Source: Tetrastigma voinierianum
Lineage: Eukaryota; Streptophyta; Magnoliopsida; Vitales; Vitaceae
Assembly (NCBI GenBank): GCA_016808115.1
Contig: JAEQBH010000132.1
Span: forward strand, 846,095-910,094
Direction of reading: 5' to 3'
DNA length: 64,000 bases
Under the pieces are notes generated by a model that saw nothing but the letters and a program-made list of their open reading frames with translations, made no database searches and was not told the DNA's origin. A program made the position numbers and the translations under genes. Shown in pieces: positions 48,016-60,046 of this stretch. Within the stretch, counting starts at the first letter, position 1. The number at the start of each line of letters is the position of its first letter.

Positions 48016-48081
<66 letters not shown>

Positions 48082-48859
48082 AAAATAACTCATTATAAAC
48101 AAAAATATCTTTTATCCTTTAAGTATTTACATGTGTCTTAAAAATAAATGGTTATTTTTTATAATTAAACAATGAGACTATTTTGTCAAAATATGGTCAA
48201 AATTGATAGGATAACCGAAATTCATGTTCAAATGGTCTTTTAATAAATCACCCTAAAATTAATTACATAGAACTTGAAGCGATCTTAGTGTAACAAACTT
48301 CACAAATATGCATTTATACCCGAGTAGGGTTTTTTGAAAATAGATAAATTTATTGATTCAGCGTAGCAATACAATCGATAGAAAAACATAACGGAAGAGT
48401 TAAAGCCTTTAGAGGATGAGCTGACATCACAATTAATAGCGAAATGATCGGTTGAAGCTCATGCGTTTGATGAATTAGCACAAAATCGCAAGATTAGGAT
48501 CTATAGTATATTGATGAATAAGATTTGATTTGATTTGATGGTGCATCATACGAGCTACTTGATATGAAACCGAAAGGCGATTGTCGATAACGCGACCTCT
48601 GCATTGCAACAAGTCGACATAACACGCTGTTAATTGGTGATAAAACATGTTGCAATAGGTATGGCAGACAACAAAAAAGCGCAAAAAAAAACAAAACTAA
48701 AAGCAAAAACAAAAACAAAAGAAAAATAAAAAGCAAACCCAAATCAATGTGGGAAGAAACCATTTTATTGGAAAGAAAACTCAAATATAGAAGAAAACAA
48801 TATAAAGGATGATTTCACCAAGGCAACAAAAAAAATTGTGTACGACAGAAATTAAGATT
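46946..48859. other. AT-rich spacer with MITE-like duplicates
   Basis: Two similar segments, 47415-47510 and 47645-47735, share 'ttaaatttagataacaaaa'-like and 'gttttcagaaaa(a)ca' words followed by 'gtgttttgaaa'-type ends. They look like fragments of the 'tttgttttgaaaa' MITE type. The rest is low-complexity AT-rich sequence including the microsatellite at 48018-48078. No gene. Confidence 0.4.
48018..48078. repeat. (AT)n microsatellite, about 30 units
   Basis: Uninterrupted AT dinucleotides flanked by 'aaaatttaaat' and 'atttTaaaat', so the whole block can fold into one long hairpin. Confidence 0.95.
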
Positions 48860-51195
48860 GATAACACTAAATCTTGCGCGGAAGACTCGTGGATGTCGGG
48901 TAACGAGCACCACATCAAGTGTCCTTTTAGGACATGATTTAATTAAAATTGGAATGAGTAAACATCTGGGGGAACTCTGCACATACAACTTTGTCTGAAA
49001 AACACAGCGGCCACGACCCGATATAATACAATGACTCGTAGGTCGATTATGAGTGAAAGTGGCCCTAAGCAAGGCCTCATTCACATTACATAATATACAA
49101 GACTAATTACCATAGTCCTCAAGAGTTTAATTACAACATTCTTACAAATATTACTAATTAGAACAAGGTTAGCAAAGTATTTTTTACAATTCCTTTTACC
49201 TGAAATACAAGCTAGAACTAGTTTGTTCCAAGCTTCTTCTAAATTAATTACAAGCCTGGCCTGCGGCTTTCTTCATAATTGCGACCTCGAGTGGCGCGTC
49301 AGCTGCATACTCCTTTGTGCACAGGGTCACGATCGGGTGGCTTGATTCCCGGTAAAGTAGAAACTCTACGGGGGCTCACTCGCACCTAAGTAGACATGCA
49401 ATGCCATGTTCACACAATCAAACATTCAAGTAAAATGCAATTTCTACTTTGGAATGCCTACATGCCATGAATGAAGTGTCACTCACCATGCCTTTAACCA
49501 CGAGTCCTCAGGCTCCTCACACATGCTTATGTCAAAGTGTAAAAACTTGTCATTGGTGTTTCACCCAATGACCCTTTATCTAAAACAAAAGCTTTTTGTT
49601 TTTAAAAACTCCTTGGAAATCCCCCGATAAACCGCTTTATTCAAAGTCATTGGACAATCTCCGATAAACAACTTTATTTAAAAGCATTGGATAATATCTT
49701 ATAAACAGCTTTATTAATAAACATTGGACAGTCTCTAATAAACAACTTTATTCAAAGCCATTGGACAATCTCCGATAAATAGCTTTATTAAAAAACATTG
49801 GACATTTTAAACCATGCATAATACCCATGCATAATTTGGACAATCATATCAATTAACATACAATTTCCAAATAGACCACACAATACATGTCAACATATTA
49901 TACACACATATATTATTGACATCTAGTGCATCCTTGTCAATGATGACTTACCTTATACTCACAGAAGCAATTGTGACACCATGTCCTGATTAGCCTATAA
50001 CTTAAGCAAATATGTCTTGTTCATACAAACACATCACAAGTCAAACCATTTAGAACACACGATTTGACTTCCAGCACAATTCAAACAAGTATATCACTCA
50101 GATTGACAATGATATACTCTGATCTATACGATTGTGAAAATTTGGATAGTAAGGTTTGGCGAACATGGCGACATGTAGTGATCTCGGAAAAGGACCATAA
50201 CTGGGTTATAGATGTGTCAATTTGGGTGATTCAAAAGCCTAACATCAAGTTCTCAGATAAGGCTACAATTTCCTTGAAGGATACTAGTCCAAATTCTCAC
50301 TTTTTTTAACCAAAAATCAGCCCCAAAAACTAGACATCATATAGGTTCAAAACAAGGCACTATTCCCATAACCCATTATTATGCCAAACAGCCCCTTAGG
50401 GAAAAAAAAGGGCCACATAGCCCCTTAGGGCATTAAAACCCAACAAAACAACCCTTAGAATGGAAAATAAACCAAAGTAGAAAGAATCCCTATCTCTTGG
50501 AGCATAGAAGAAACTCCTAGGAAGTCAGTGGACACTTCTAAACTACGAGAGAGCCTTTGATTTCCCGAACTCCTCGCTTGAATCATCGGCAAAATTCCGT
50601 GTTTTCGGTATCCACACGTAGCCCTCGTCGAGTAGATGAACTTTTGTTCTTGGCCCGACGGAACTCCGTGGATGGAAAATAGAAGTTTTGATTTTTGATT
50701 TTCTCTCGTCTCTCCTCACGGGTTTTTTTCTCTTTCGGCGAAATGCTCATTTTACGCCCCAGGCGATTTTTTTTTTGTCTAACTTAATTCTTAAGTTTGG
50801 AGATATGACCCCACATTGCGCCATGTGTTCATTACTCATTCGGGTTTGTTTCTGCCCCGAAATAATTTATTTCATCATGGTTCAAGTTCAATTTATTTTA
50901 AATGTACTTTACTTGAGTTATTTCTTAACTCTCGAGATTCTCATAAAAATCTAGATCACACGAGGAATCACTAAGAGCGCGGTTGGCTTGAAAATCATGA
51001 AAAAAATCTGATTGTCTCGGAATTTGACAAAAGTTTTCTAGGTAACTAGATTTTGTCAGACGAATCCAACGGTGAAATCCGTTTTATCATCCGAAATCTA
51101 GAAAAAATTTCAGGCTTCCTTGAACCATTTTGACAATTTCACTAATTTTGCCATTTTTCAGAAAAATTAAATTTTTCTTGGGTTTTAAAAAAACC
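48860..51195 (-). mobile_element. Tekay-like LTR 1, minus strand, about 2.3 kb
   Basis: On the minus strand it starts near 51195 with 'aaaacccaagaaaaatttaa', just after a purine-rich 'gagaggaggggtgg' (51200-51215) that looks like a polypurine tract. It ends near 48860 after 'gacatccacgagtcttccgc', which parallels the end of the LTR at 56687-58509. Shared internal words include 'aaagctttttgtttttaaaa' and 'gggctcactcgcacctaag'-like text. It carries a 37-bp tandem repeat (49613-49797). No polyprotein adjoins, so it is probably solo. Confidence 0.6.
49613..49797. repeat. Five tandem 37-bp repeats inside LTR 1
   Basis: Units start at 49613, 49650, 49687, 49724 and 49761, each 'ttgga..atctccgataaac' then '(a/g)(a/g)ctttatt.aaa'. 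A sixth begins at 49798 and fades. The spacing is exactly 37 bp every time although the bases vary, so substitutions but no indels have accumulated. Confidence 0.93.
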
Positions 51196-51855
51196 ACCCC
51201 TCCTCTCTAATTAACATGTAACAAGTGGTGAATATATTTTTTAAGGGGAAAACTTACTTTAACGAGACACAAGTCCAAATCCAAGTCAAATGCAAGGGAT
51301 AGCTTTTCCTTTGGAAAACAACGTTATAACATAAGCAAAACAAATGTGAAATCACAATGACATCTTACATAAAGTATCTTGTCCAAGATTTTTTTTTTTC
51401 CTTGTTATATTGTAATGTCCATTTCCTTTACTTTTTCTTATAACTTTATCTAAATTTAAAAAAAAAGTTATGTAAAGGTCTTGTTTAAAATAACTCATTC
51501 ATTCAGCCATCATTAGATCGAGTTGCATAACAAATATAAGAGACATGTCCTCCTTTCTTTAGAGTTTGAAAATAAGAGTTTTTAGGTAAGGGTTTGCCCA
51601 AAAAATTACTATATTAGATATATTTTATATTTAAACTATCTATCTTAGTTGTTTCTTTGTAAATAAAAAAAAAAAAAAATCGAGAGAAACAACAATATTG
51701 TTTGGGTTTGAAATTGTTCATATCTTTGTCTCGAGTGTTCTCTGAAAAGATAGCTACTTCGAGATCTTGATGAAGATTTTGATGGATTTATCGCCAGAGT
51801 CCTTGGTAGAGGCCCGAGTAGTTCAAAGCGCGAGGCATTCCCATGGTGGGGACAT
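51196..51855. other. Unassigned spacer between two LTRs
   Basis: 660 bp, AT-rich, with a poly-A run at 51666-51680 and GC-richer sequence from 51780. No gene or repeat recognised apart from the first 20 bp, which may be the polypurine tract of LTR 1. Confidence 0.35.
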
Positions 51856-54845
51856 TGCTTTGGCGCCTAAACCAGGGGGTTCGTGACCAACCGTCGACCT
51901 ACGAAGAGCTTCGTGGATGTCGGATGACGGATCTAGCCTTTGTTATGTCCCATCTTATCGGGATCCATAATTTAATAAAATCGGACGGGAATCTCCCTTG
52001 ATACGAGGATCCCATCCAAAATCCCGGCTTATCCTGAAACATAGTAACATGGCTATCAAGTGACTGATATAATACAATGACCTCCTGGATTCCCTTATGA
52101 TAAAAATGACTGTCACGAGTCCATTGATCTGTTCATTTAAAACCTCTGAGGAATTATATTTAAAACAATTTATAAGAGTTTAATTCCTGATACTCTACAA
52201 ATATTACACATTAGAACAAGATTGTTCGAAAATATTTTACAAAACGGTAACACGACCACATGTTGGCCTTCTTCACAATTGCGGCCTCGAATGAGCACCG
52301 TCCACCGGTGTCTGTCTTGCACCTGAAATGTTTCCCATATAGGGTGAGCCACGCCCAGTAGAGTAAACCATTACAAGGTCTACTCCTTTAAGTGCGCATC
52401 ACAGTAATTAAGTATTCTACAATTCACACATTCCAAACAAGATTATGCAATCCTAGGTTAGAATTCTACATGCAATAAGATGAGATGAGACTTGACCAGT
52501 ACCATGCCTGAGTCCTTCTTGACTCCCATCACACCTGAGTCACTTGCTCCGACTCTATCACGTAATGCCAAAGCCCATGCGTGATAAAATCCATCATTTT
52601 TGGATTACATCAAATGATCATTTTATAAAACAAAATCATTTGTTTTCAAACAAAAAGCTTTTTGGATATTACACCTCAATGATAATTTATATTAAAAAAC
52701 ATGTGTACTTTTGTGGGTAGCGAATTTCCAGGGTCTCACTGCAGGCTTCGCAAGCCTTCCTACACTTTCATGGGCTTTCACCGTTTGACACATATGTATA
52801 ACCAAAAATAATGGGACTTTCACCCGAGGGGGTATCTATCCCTACTTGCTATTACCACACATTTCATTTTCATGTCTGGCAAATGGACCTTGTTAACGTT
52901 GTCCTGCGTCTGAAACCCGCAATCAAACACGAGCAGTGTTGATTATAACCATGCACACATCTATTTCATGTGATGTCTCGTCATATACAATGCGTGTGTC
53001 ATTTCATTCACCTATACCATATCACATATATGATAAATGCTATAGATATAATTCTACTCATGCATATCACCCATGCATCATGGAAAATTATATCAATCAG
53101 CATAAAATTTCCAAACGATCACACATTTCATGTCAATATATTTGCACACACATATATCAACATTAACAAGTCATCACCAATCAAGCAATGACATACTTTA
53201 TCCTCTAGTCCAAATTGTGAAATAACATGTCCACAAATAGTCTACAAACAAGCCATGCAGCTGGCCTTATCCCATACCAGCTCAACCAGCAGCTGTCAAT
53301 ACATTGGGTTTGTATTGACATCGATCGATTACCACAAAGCATGTCATTCAAACTGGCTCAGTAGCGGCAGGTCATAGAGACCAATTGTGACATAGAGATG
53401 CCTACAAAACATTTTCAAGCGAAAATCCATAATAGACCACGGGGATAGTTTCCAAACTTATTTGAAACTAGTCCTCTACTTGGTCCCGAAAATGCGGACC
53501 TGAGCCATTAAGCGACCTAAGTTAGCAATCCCGAGGAAATAGACCATAAATTGAGTTGTAGAAATTAATTTAGGTGATTCAAGCTACATCAATTTTACAG
53601 ATGAAACTATAATTTTCATGAAGAACAATAGTCGAATTCTCTTTTTCCCGATGAATCGGTCCCAAAATGCGGAATGGTGTATGAGGTCAAAACAAGGCAA
53701 CTTGTGGTAGTCTGGAAAATTGATCATAGCAGGTTATAGAGGTCCAATTTGGAGTTATTCAAAAGCCCACATAAAGTTTACAGATGAAGCTATAACTTCC
53801 GCAGAAGAACACTAGTCGAATTCCCTTTTTCCCTATGAAAATGCGGTCCCAAAATGGATGTTTCATAGAGCGAAATGAGGCGCGTTCCCACGGTAAGAAT
53901 TCAACCAAACGGCCCCTCAGAGCCATAAAACTTGATTTTCAACCCCAGCTTGGCCCCTAAGGAGCTATAGGCTGGATTATCGGTCAAACAACCCCTAAAG
54001 ACCTAAAACTGATTTTCCAAACCAAACGACCCACCCCAATTAAGGTCTTTGTAAAAATTGACTTTAGTCAGAGCAACCCCCTTAAGGCTATAAAAATGAT
54101 TTTTTTAGCCCAAGCGGCCCTTAGGCGAACAAACCACAACTAAGCCGGCCCTTAGCGTGGAAAATAAAATGAAGTAGGAAGCATCCCTACCTCTCGGAGC
54201 ATAGTAGCATGGGTAGGAAGCCTCCCTAGCTCGAAATATTTGATTTCCCGAAATCTTTTCCTTTGGATCTTCGGTGAAACCCCTCCTTTTTGGTACCCAT
54301 GCGTAGATGAACTTTAGTTCTTGGCACAATTCCGATCGATAGAACTCAGTGGATTGTCTAAAAAGCTTTGGAAACCCTCCCTCTCCCTTTCTCTATTTCT
54401 CTGTGTTCTAGCGAGAGAAAATGGGTTCTTTTCTCCCAAAATATGTCTTTAACCTTATCTTTAAGTCTTACTTGCCATGCGTTACCACGATGTCACGACT
54501 TTATTCGAGGCCCCTTTTGCCCTCGGGACGATTATTTCGTCCGAGTTTAGAGATTCAATTATCCTAAAATGAACTTTACTTTAATTATTTCCTAACTTTT
54601 GAATTTTTCTCAAAAATTTCATTTTTGGGATCATTGGACACTCAAATGCATACCGAAAAAGCGTGAAAATTAGAATGTCTCGAATTTAGTGAAATTTATG
54701 CAGGTAATTAGGTTTCTTCGGATAGATCCTTCATTTTCATCAAGATCTAGAAAATTTAGGGTTCTGGCTGTCTTTATATTTAGGGACAATTTCTTTGTTT
54801 TGCCATTTTTCGAAAAAATTCAAATTTACCTAGGTTTTTACCGTG
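51856..54845 (-). mobile_element. Tekay-like LTR 2, minus strand, about 3.0 kb
   Basis: Same type as LTR 1: the minus strand begins near 54845 ('aaaacctaggtaaatttgaa') and ends near 51856 ('cttcgtaggtcgacggttgg'). It shares 'gtggatgtcgg', 'cttcttcacaattgcg.cctcga' and the 'ttatagatg..caattt' block with LTR 1. It is longer partly because a 180-bp block is duplicated (53538 and 53718). Contains no coding sequence; edges approximate. Confidence 0.55.
53538..53897. repeat. Tandem duplication, 180-bp period, in LTR 2
   Basis: The copy at 53538 ('aatagaccataaattgag') and the copy at 53718 ('aattgatcatagcaggtt') continue in parallel through 'tttacagatgaa.ctataa', 'agtcgaattc.ctttttccc' and 'cggtcccaaaatg'. 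LTR 1 has one copy of this block (about 50190). Confidence 0.8.
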
Positions 54846-54955
54846 CCGGACTAAAAAGTCAGGTTGAGGAGCATACTAGATGTGGGACATGAGAGTCTAT
54901 GAGCTTGGAGGAGGCTAATTGCTTGGGGGAGCGAGGCCAGATGGGCCCTCACAGT

Positions 54956-55700
54956 TGGCAAGAATAAAGATCAAATCAAAGCATATCTGAACATCTAAGA
55001 TATCGAACCATAATTAGAAACAAGTCAGGTTTCTATTCTGAAGAGGATACTTGATCAACAAATTTCCTATTTCCACAATGATAGCTTAAAAAGGCAGTCT
55101 GACCAGAGAAGGAGTTGGAGTCATATTAGGATAATGATCCAGCCCTATCAAGGCTTCCAAGACTAAATCACAAGGCTATGAATTAAGAGACTTTGGAAGT
55201 TCTCATCACAGATTTTAGGAACATAACTTGAAGAAGAATAAGTGAAGTTTGAACGTGCTAAAGAGAATGGAGTGTAGATACTCGGTTGAGGTATTGAAAA
55301 GCCTTTCACTTTGTGTGAAAGATGATGTTCTTTATTTTCTTCACCTTATTTATGGAATTTGGGTTACGGGTGTGCGATGATATAGAGAGAGGAGAATGGA
55401 GGAGTTCATTTTGAATTCAACATAGTGATTAGGTTTAATGGTCGTGGGTAGAGGAGTTTCGCACCATAGACTAATTGTAAACCTTGAATAAGATAAGTGG
55501 AAATCCGCACAGCCCTATGGACGTAGATAGTTGCCGAACCACGTAAAAAGATTATGTGTGCTTGTATTTTTATGAATATACTTTATATCTACTTTGCACA
55601 TACTCCGTCCCATAGGGGGAGTCCGGACGTCCCGTACTAAATCCCGAACACCCATATAGTCCCAACATCAAGAATTGTGTTCGGGAACATACCTATTTCT
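54956..55700 (+). repeat. Solo copia LTR, same family as 5505-6322
   Basis: Plus strand. Contains 'gatactcggttgaggtattg', 'agcctttcactttgtgtgaa', 'gggttacgggtgtgcgatga' and 'tagttgccgaacc', which match the reverse complement of 5505-6322. No gag or pol adjoins on either side, so this is a solo LTR, or the end of an element cut by neighbours. Confidence 0.65.
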
Positions 55701-55734
55701 GTCACATGCAAAAGAAAAAAATTAAGGCTCCGTT

Positions 55735-56040
55735 TAGAACCTGAAAAGTACTAGGAAATGAAAAAAAAAATTACTAACACTCTATTTGGAACCTGGAAAG
55801 TACTAAGGAAAGAAAGTAGTGAAGAAAGTAGAGAGGAAAAGAGGAAGAAAAGAAAACTTAGAGGAAAATAAAAAATAGGTTTAAGGGTAATAAATTAATT
55901 CTATATGTTTATTAAAACTTATTTTATTTGTTTCTATCTATATATAAGCACTAAGAATTAAAAGTTTATAAATTTTTGAGGAATTTTGATTATATTTGAT
56001 TTTCTTTTATATTTTACACAGTGAAACCAAACATGGCAAG
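55735..56040. mobile_element. MITE-like element
   Basis: Starts 'ggctccgtttagaacctg' and ends 'gtgaaaccaaacatggc', whose reverse complement 'gccatgtttggtttcac' partly mirrors the start. Near its left end 'aacctg(a/g)aaagtacta(a)gga' is repeated twice (55738, 55790). AT-rich, non-coding, about 305 bp. Ends of this kind are common in plant hAT-type MITEs. Confidence 0.45.
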
Positions 56041-56056
56041 ATAATCTTTCATAATA

Positions 56057-56541
56057 CACTACAAGAAATTAACAGTGTACCCACTGAACATTTTTGTAGG
56101 TAATAATTGAAATTTTGTAGGTAATTTAGTTTACTTATTGATTTCCTACCAAACATAGTTGTAGGTAATATCTATGTCGATAAAAAAATTACCTACAAAA
56201 AGTGAAATAGTAGGTAATTAACTACAAACTTTTAGTTGGTAAATGATAGGTAATTTACATGCTATATTTTGTCAGGAAAATGACTTACCTACTGTTTCTG
56301 TTGTCGGTAATTTTGTAGGTAAATTTAGCAACTACTGTATTGTCGATAAATTTTGTAGGTAATTTATATGCTTTTGTTGCAATATTGATGGTAATCTTTA
56401 AGTTAGCTGCCTAACTTACACATTTAATTGGTAATCTATAGGTAAGTTGGTTCCTTAACTTGCCAATTTAGTAGGTAATCTATAGGTAAGTTAGTTGCCT
56501 CACTTTCCAATTTAGTAAATAATCTGTAGGTAATTATCGGT

Positions 56542-56585
<44 letters not shown>

Positions 56586-56686
56586 AGAAGAAGATTGATA
56601 TGTGATTCAAAATGTTAATACAAAATCATAACAATAATGCAATTAAAATATTCAAATTATATAAAACCTATCTCTGAAGTGAAGCT
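56057..56686 (+). mobile_element. One end of a CACTA (EnSpm) transposon
   Basis: 'cactacaagaaatt' at 56057 is the canonical plant CACTA terminal inverted repeat. The next 480 bp contain 13 copies of taggtaa in either orientation, the subterminal repeat array where CACTA transposase binds. A (TA)n run (56545-56579) and AT-rich DNA follow, and then the gypsy LTR at 56687 cuts in. No transposase and no opposite end were found in the window. Confidence 0.8.
56545..56579. repeat. (TA)n microsatellite
   Basis: About 17 uninterrupted TA units directly after the CACTA subterminal array. Confidence 0.95.
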
Positions 56687-58509
56687 TGTGATGCCCCCCA
56701 GCAGGGTGTCAGATTTGACAACCGTCGACCGCGAATACTAGTGGATGTCGGAGTAACTTGGAGCACCGCTCGAAAGTGGGCGAGTCTATTTGTAAGGAGG
56801 GCTTTACGAGGTCTGGCTTTGTCCCAATAATCAACAATGACCACACAGGGTCTACATGCGAGTAAAATAATGGCCACTTAGGCCCCTGCATTAATACCCA
56901 CAAAATATCAGCCAGAAACATCTTCACGTAGTTCGAGAGTTAATAATTCACTCTTAATTGACATATATTAAAATTACAACATTCTAATACATGTTATCTG
57001 ACAGCATCAATGTGATCGAAACAACCTCCAAGCGGCCTCTAATGAGTGTCGCCTTCTGATCGCTCCCTGTACCTGAAATGGTGATCCCTCGACAGGGTGA
57101 GCAAAGCCCAGTAGAGATAATTTCCTACATGGGTTACTCCCCACCTAAGTGCACATGCATGGCAAACAATCACATTCAAGCAATTTCATGAACCTACTTG
57201 AATGTCAACATGATAATCCATGTCTGAGTCCTCATGAGCTCCCTCACATGCCTAAGCCGAATGCAGTAAAAATATCCAGGTTTTCAAAACAAAGCTTTTT
57301 TTGTTCTCGAAAACTCCTCACCCAGAATTCCGGTAAATACATTTGGACTACCCTCCCGAGGTGAATTCTGGATAACTCTCAGAAACTTGATCATGGTCCT
57401 CATCCAAAGTGATCACATTGGAGCGTCCCTCAGGCAATTCTTGGAGAAAATCTTCGTTGAAATTCCTTTCACAAACATTTATTTTGTTTCATTTCATGTC
57501 GTGTATTTCATACCTGTGTTCTAAGCACAGGTGCATATGGAATGCATGATGCCAATCCCAAAACATTTATGCTAATATATTCACATGCATATATATTAAT
57601 ATAATTAATCCAAACAAATCATGTTATTAAATTCACATCAATAACACCAAAATTAGTTCATATGGGCTAATTAGCAAACACAAGTAATTCATTTTGAATC
57701 GCTCAACATCATAAAAATTCACACAAAAATATTCACGTTACTATTCACATGAACAGTAAAACCCTCGGGTTACTATTCACGACCACACAAATAGGAATTT
57801 TCTCAGCAGTTGAAAGGCTTTTGAGATCGAATTTACGTGAAACAAGCATGGAACATTCTGACCCGTTCCTTGACTCTTGGCCAGAATACTTGCAGTGAAA
57901 GATCCGCCTCTTGGAGTTAGTGGAACTCCGCAAATCGGTCAATCCGCAGCGTAGCCCATACACGCGTAGAATAGCTTTGCTTCTTTAACCATTCGAATCG
58001 ACGGTCCGATCGACAGAAATCTAGAGAAGGGCTCCTTCTCTCTACAAAACCTCCAAATTCAAGGTTCTTTGCATCTTTTGTTCCAGCGTTTTGGTCTTTT
58101 AATTTGGAGAAGACCACTGTTGGCTCTTTTTGTCTTATTATCATGCTGTGATTCCATAAATTCCCATCACGTCCCATTTCTAGATTTTGTGGCGTGTTTA
58201 TCTAGGTGGTAGATTTACATCATCTCTCTGATCTTGTAGCGTGTGTCACCAGTACATGTAATAGGTGACTTTTGTCACATCACATGTCTCTCAGAAGCCG
58301 TTTTACGGCACCCGGCCTCGGTGCCTCGAAAAACGTGAAATTCGGCTTTGTCTCGGGTCGACCAAATTCGACATGGTAGCTAAGATTTCGAGACGATTCC
58401 CAACGGTGAAGTCGGATTTTAAGTCATCGAGATCTAGAAAAATTTTGGATTTTCTTGAAATGACCATTTTACCATTTTACGAAAATTGGGAATTTTCTCG
58501 GGTCTTACA
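56687..58509 (-). repeat. 3' LTR of a Tekay/Del-like gypsy element, 1823 bp
   Basis: The minus strand starts TGTAAGACCC (58509) and ends GGCATCACA (56687), a TG..CA pair. Directly upstream (58510-58535) lies 'aagaggggagaa' preceded by 'gggacgaaattcc', the polypurine tract and pol end that precede the 3' LTR in Tekay/Del elements. Contains the 'gacatccactagtattcgcg' word near its end, shared with LTR 1 and LTR 2. Confidence 0.88.
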
Positions 58510-58535
58510 TTCTCCCCTCTTTAAAAGGAATTTCG

Positions 58536-59630
58536 TCCCGAGTGCAGCCTGTCGCTCACGAATCACGTGCATGTCTGGCGTGCACCATGCCATGCATATA
58601 AACTAGTCATTTAAGTATTAACTGACTAAACCACATACCTTCATCCAAACAGAAGGGATCGGTGGCGCATCGTGTCCTCGCTCCCACGTTGACTCGCCCA
58701 CTCCGCGGTCGCGCCATAGAACCCTCGCTACAGCCTCACGGTCTTGCGTCGCAAAACTGATCCATTCTCCACAATGAACACTGGTCCCTCCTCGAGGTCT
58801 CATCCCAGGTATCAACCTCAATCTCTCCCCGATCCACTGCATGAAATTTAGATCTGGAGTGTACCTCGAACATGGAGACATGGGAAATATCTCATGGACA
58901 CCTAACATCTTTGGGTGGTAAAGTCAAGCGTGCGCTACCGGTGCCTGCCCTCTCAGTATCTCGAAGGGTCCGATGAACCTAGGCGATGGCTTCCTAAGCT
59001 TCTTAGAACTTGACCACTCCTACCGTGGCATCACCTTGAAGGCGTGATCCCTAACCTCGAACTCTAGGGGTCGGCGTCGCGCATCAGCATAACTCTTACT
59101 GCAGGCTCACGGCGGGTGAGCTGTTGTCATGCTTCCTTCTCGGGTGTCTCTAATCGAGATGGGACCCGGTGATGGAGCTCTCTCCCACCTCGGTCCAACA
59201 TATCGGTGATCTGCATGGCCTCTCATACAATGCCTCATATGGTGCCATATGTATACTCGCCTGATAATTGTTGTTGTAGGCGAATTCCACTAAGGGCAAA
59301 TGCTCTTCCCAGCTACCCTTATGATCCAGGACGCATGCTCACAACATGTCCTCTAACACTGTATAGTCTTCTCACGATTGACCATCCAGGTACGTGGGTG
59401 GAAAGTTGTGCTCATGGTCGATACATGCCTTTTGAAACTCTTCCAAAAGTGCAACTGTAAATACGGGTTTCTATACGACACTAGGATCTTAATTACTCCA
59501 TGTAGCGGACGTCTCTCGGATGTCTGTGGAGTAGAATCTCTCCAATGTGAAGGTTATCGCACGGCTAGAAAATATCTTAGAGCTTAGTGAGTCGGTCCCT
59601 TATCACCTATCTGCGTCGACCACGTGCATA
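58536..59630 (-). pseudogene. Tekay/Del-like gypsy integrase and C-terminal region
   Basis: From the right, in shifting frames: DRLTK (about 59605), TFTLERFYSTDIRE (about 59500-59560), DGQS (about 59380), EDMLxACVLDHKGSWEEHLP (59275-59345), LVEFAYNNNYQAS and APYEA (59215-59280). Then RFIGPFEIL (about 58955) and GVHEIFPMSPCSRYTPDLNF (58845-58908) follow. These are the last catalytic block of the integrase and the GPY/F-type C-terminal module of chromovirus-like elements. A chromodomain could not be confirmed. Frameshifts throughout. It is followed correctly by the polypurine tract and LTR. Confidence 0.85.
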
Positions 59631-59802
59631 TGTAACCTACACAATCCTTGCTTAGTGTGCGGCGGCCTTAGTCGCAATCGACACGAGTCACAATCATGAC
59701 AATCAATGGGCCAGTCAACTTTAATCCATGTCATGAATGACATCAGTATCTTGAGCCCTTGTGGCTCGCCAACGCAAATTCAATTTCAATGGGTATCGAA
59801 TC

Positions 59803-60006
59803 TCGAGTCACTCAGAGCTCCTATCCTCAACTCTAAGTCTAGGTGATAACCATGATCGTGTGTTTTCATCTCGAGTCACTCCAGAGCCCTATCCTTAACT
59901 CTAAGTCACGTGATAACTTAATGAGTGTGTTTTCATCTCGAGTCATCCAGGCTCCTATCACTCAGCTCTAAAGTCTCGTGATAACCCGACCCCGTGTGTT
60001 TTATCT
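59803..60006. repeat. Three tandem copies of a 67-69-bp repeat
   Basis: Units start at 59803, 59871 and 59938. Each reads 'tcgagtca..cagagctcctatc', 'ctctaagtc..gtgataac' and 'gtgtgttttcatc'. A fourth start at 60007 fades out. The array lies where RT and RNase H should be encoded. Confidence 0.88.
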
Positions 60007-60046
60007 CTCGAGCCCAGTGAGAACTTTCCGAGCACATTGCGAGCCT

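Noticed and set aside
49613..49805. Regular 37-bp spaced repeats that could be mistaken for a CRISPR array
   Set aside because: The repeats are contiguous with no unique spacers, they sit in an LTR, and the host is a plant.
58618..58908. A 96-codon minus frame as an independent gene
   Set aside because: It is the C-terminal end of the gypsy polyprotein (GVHEIF, RYTPD), immediately before the polypurine tract and LTR.
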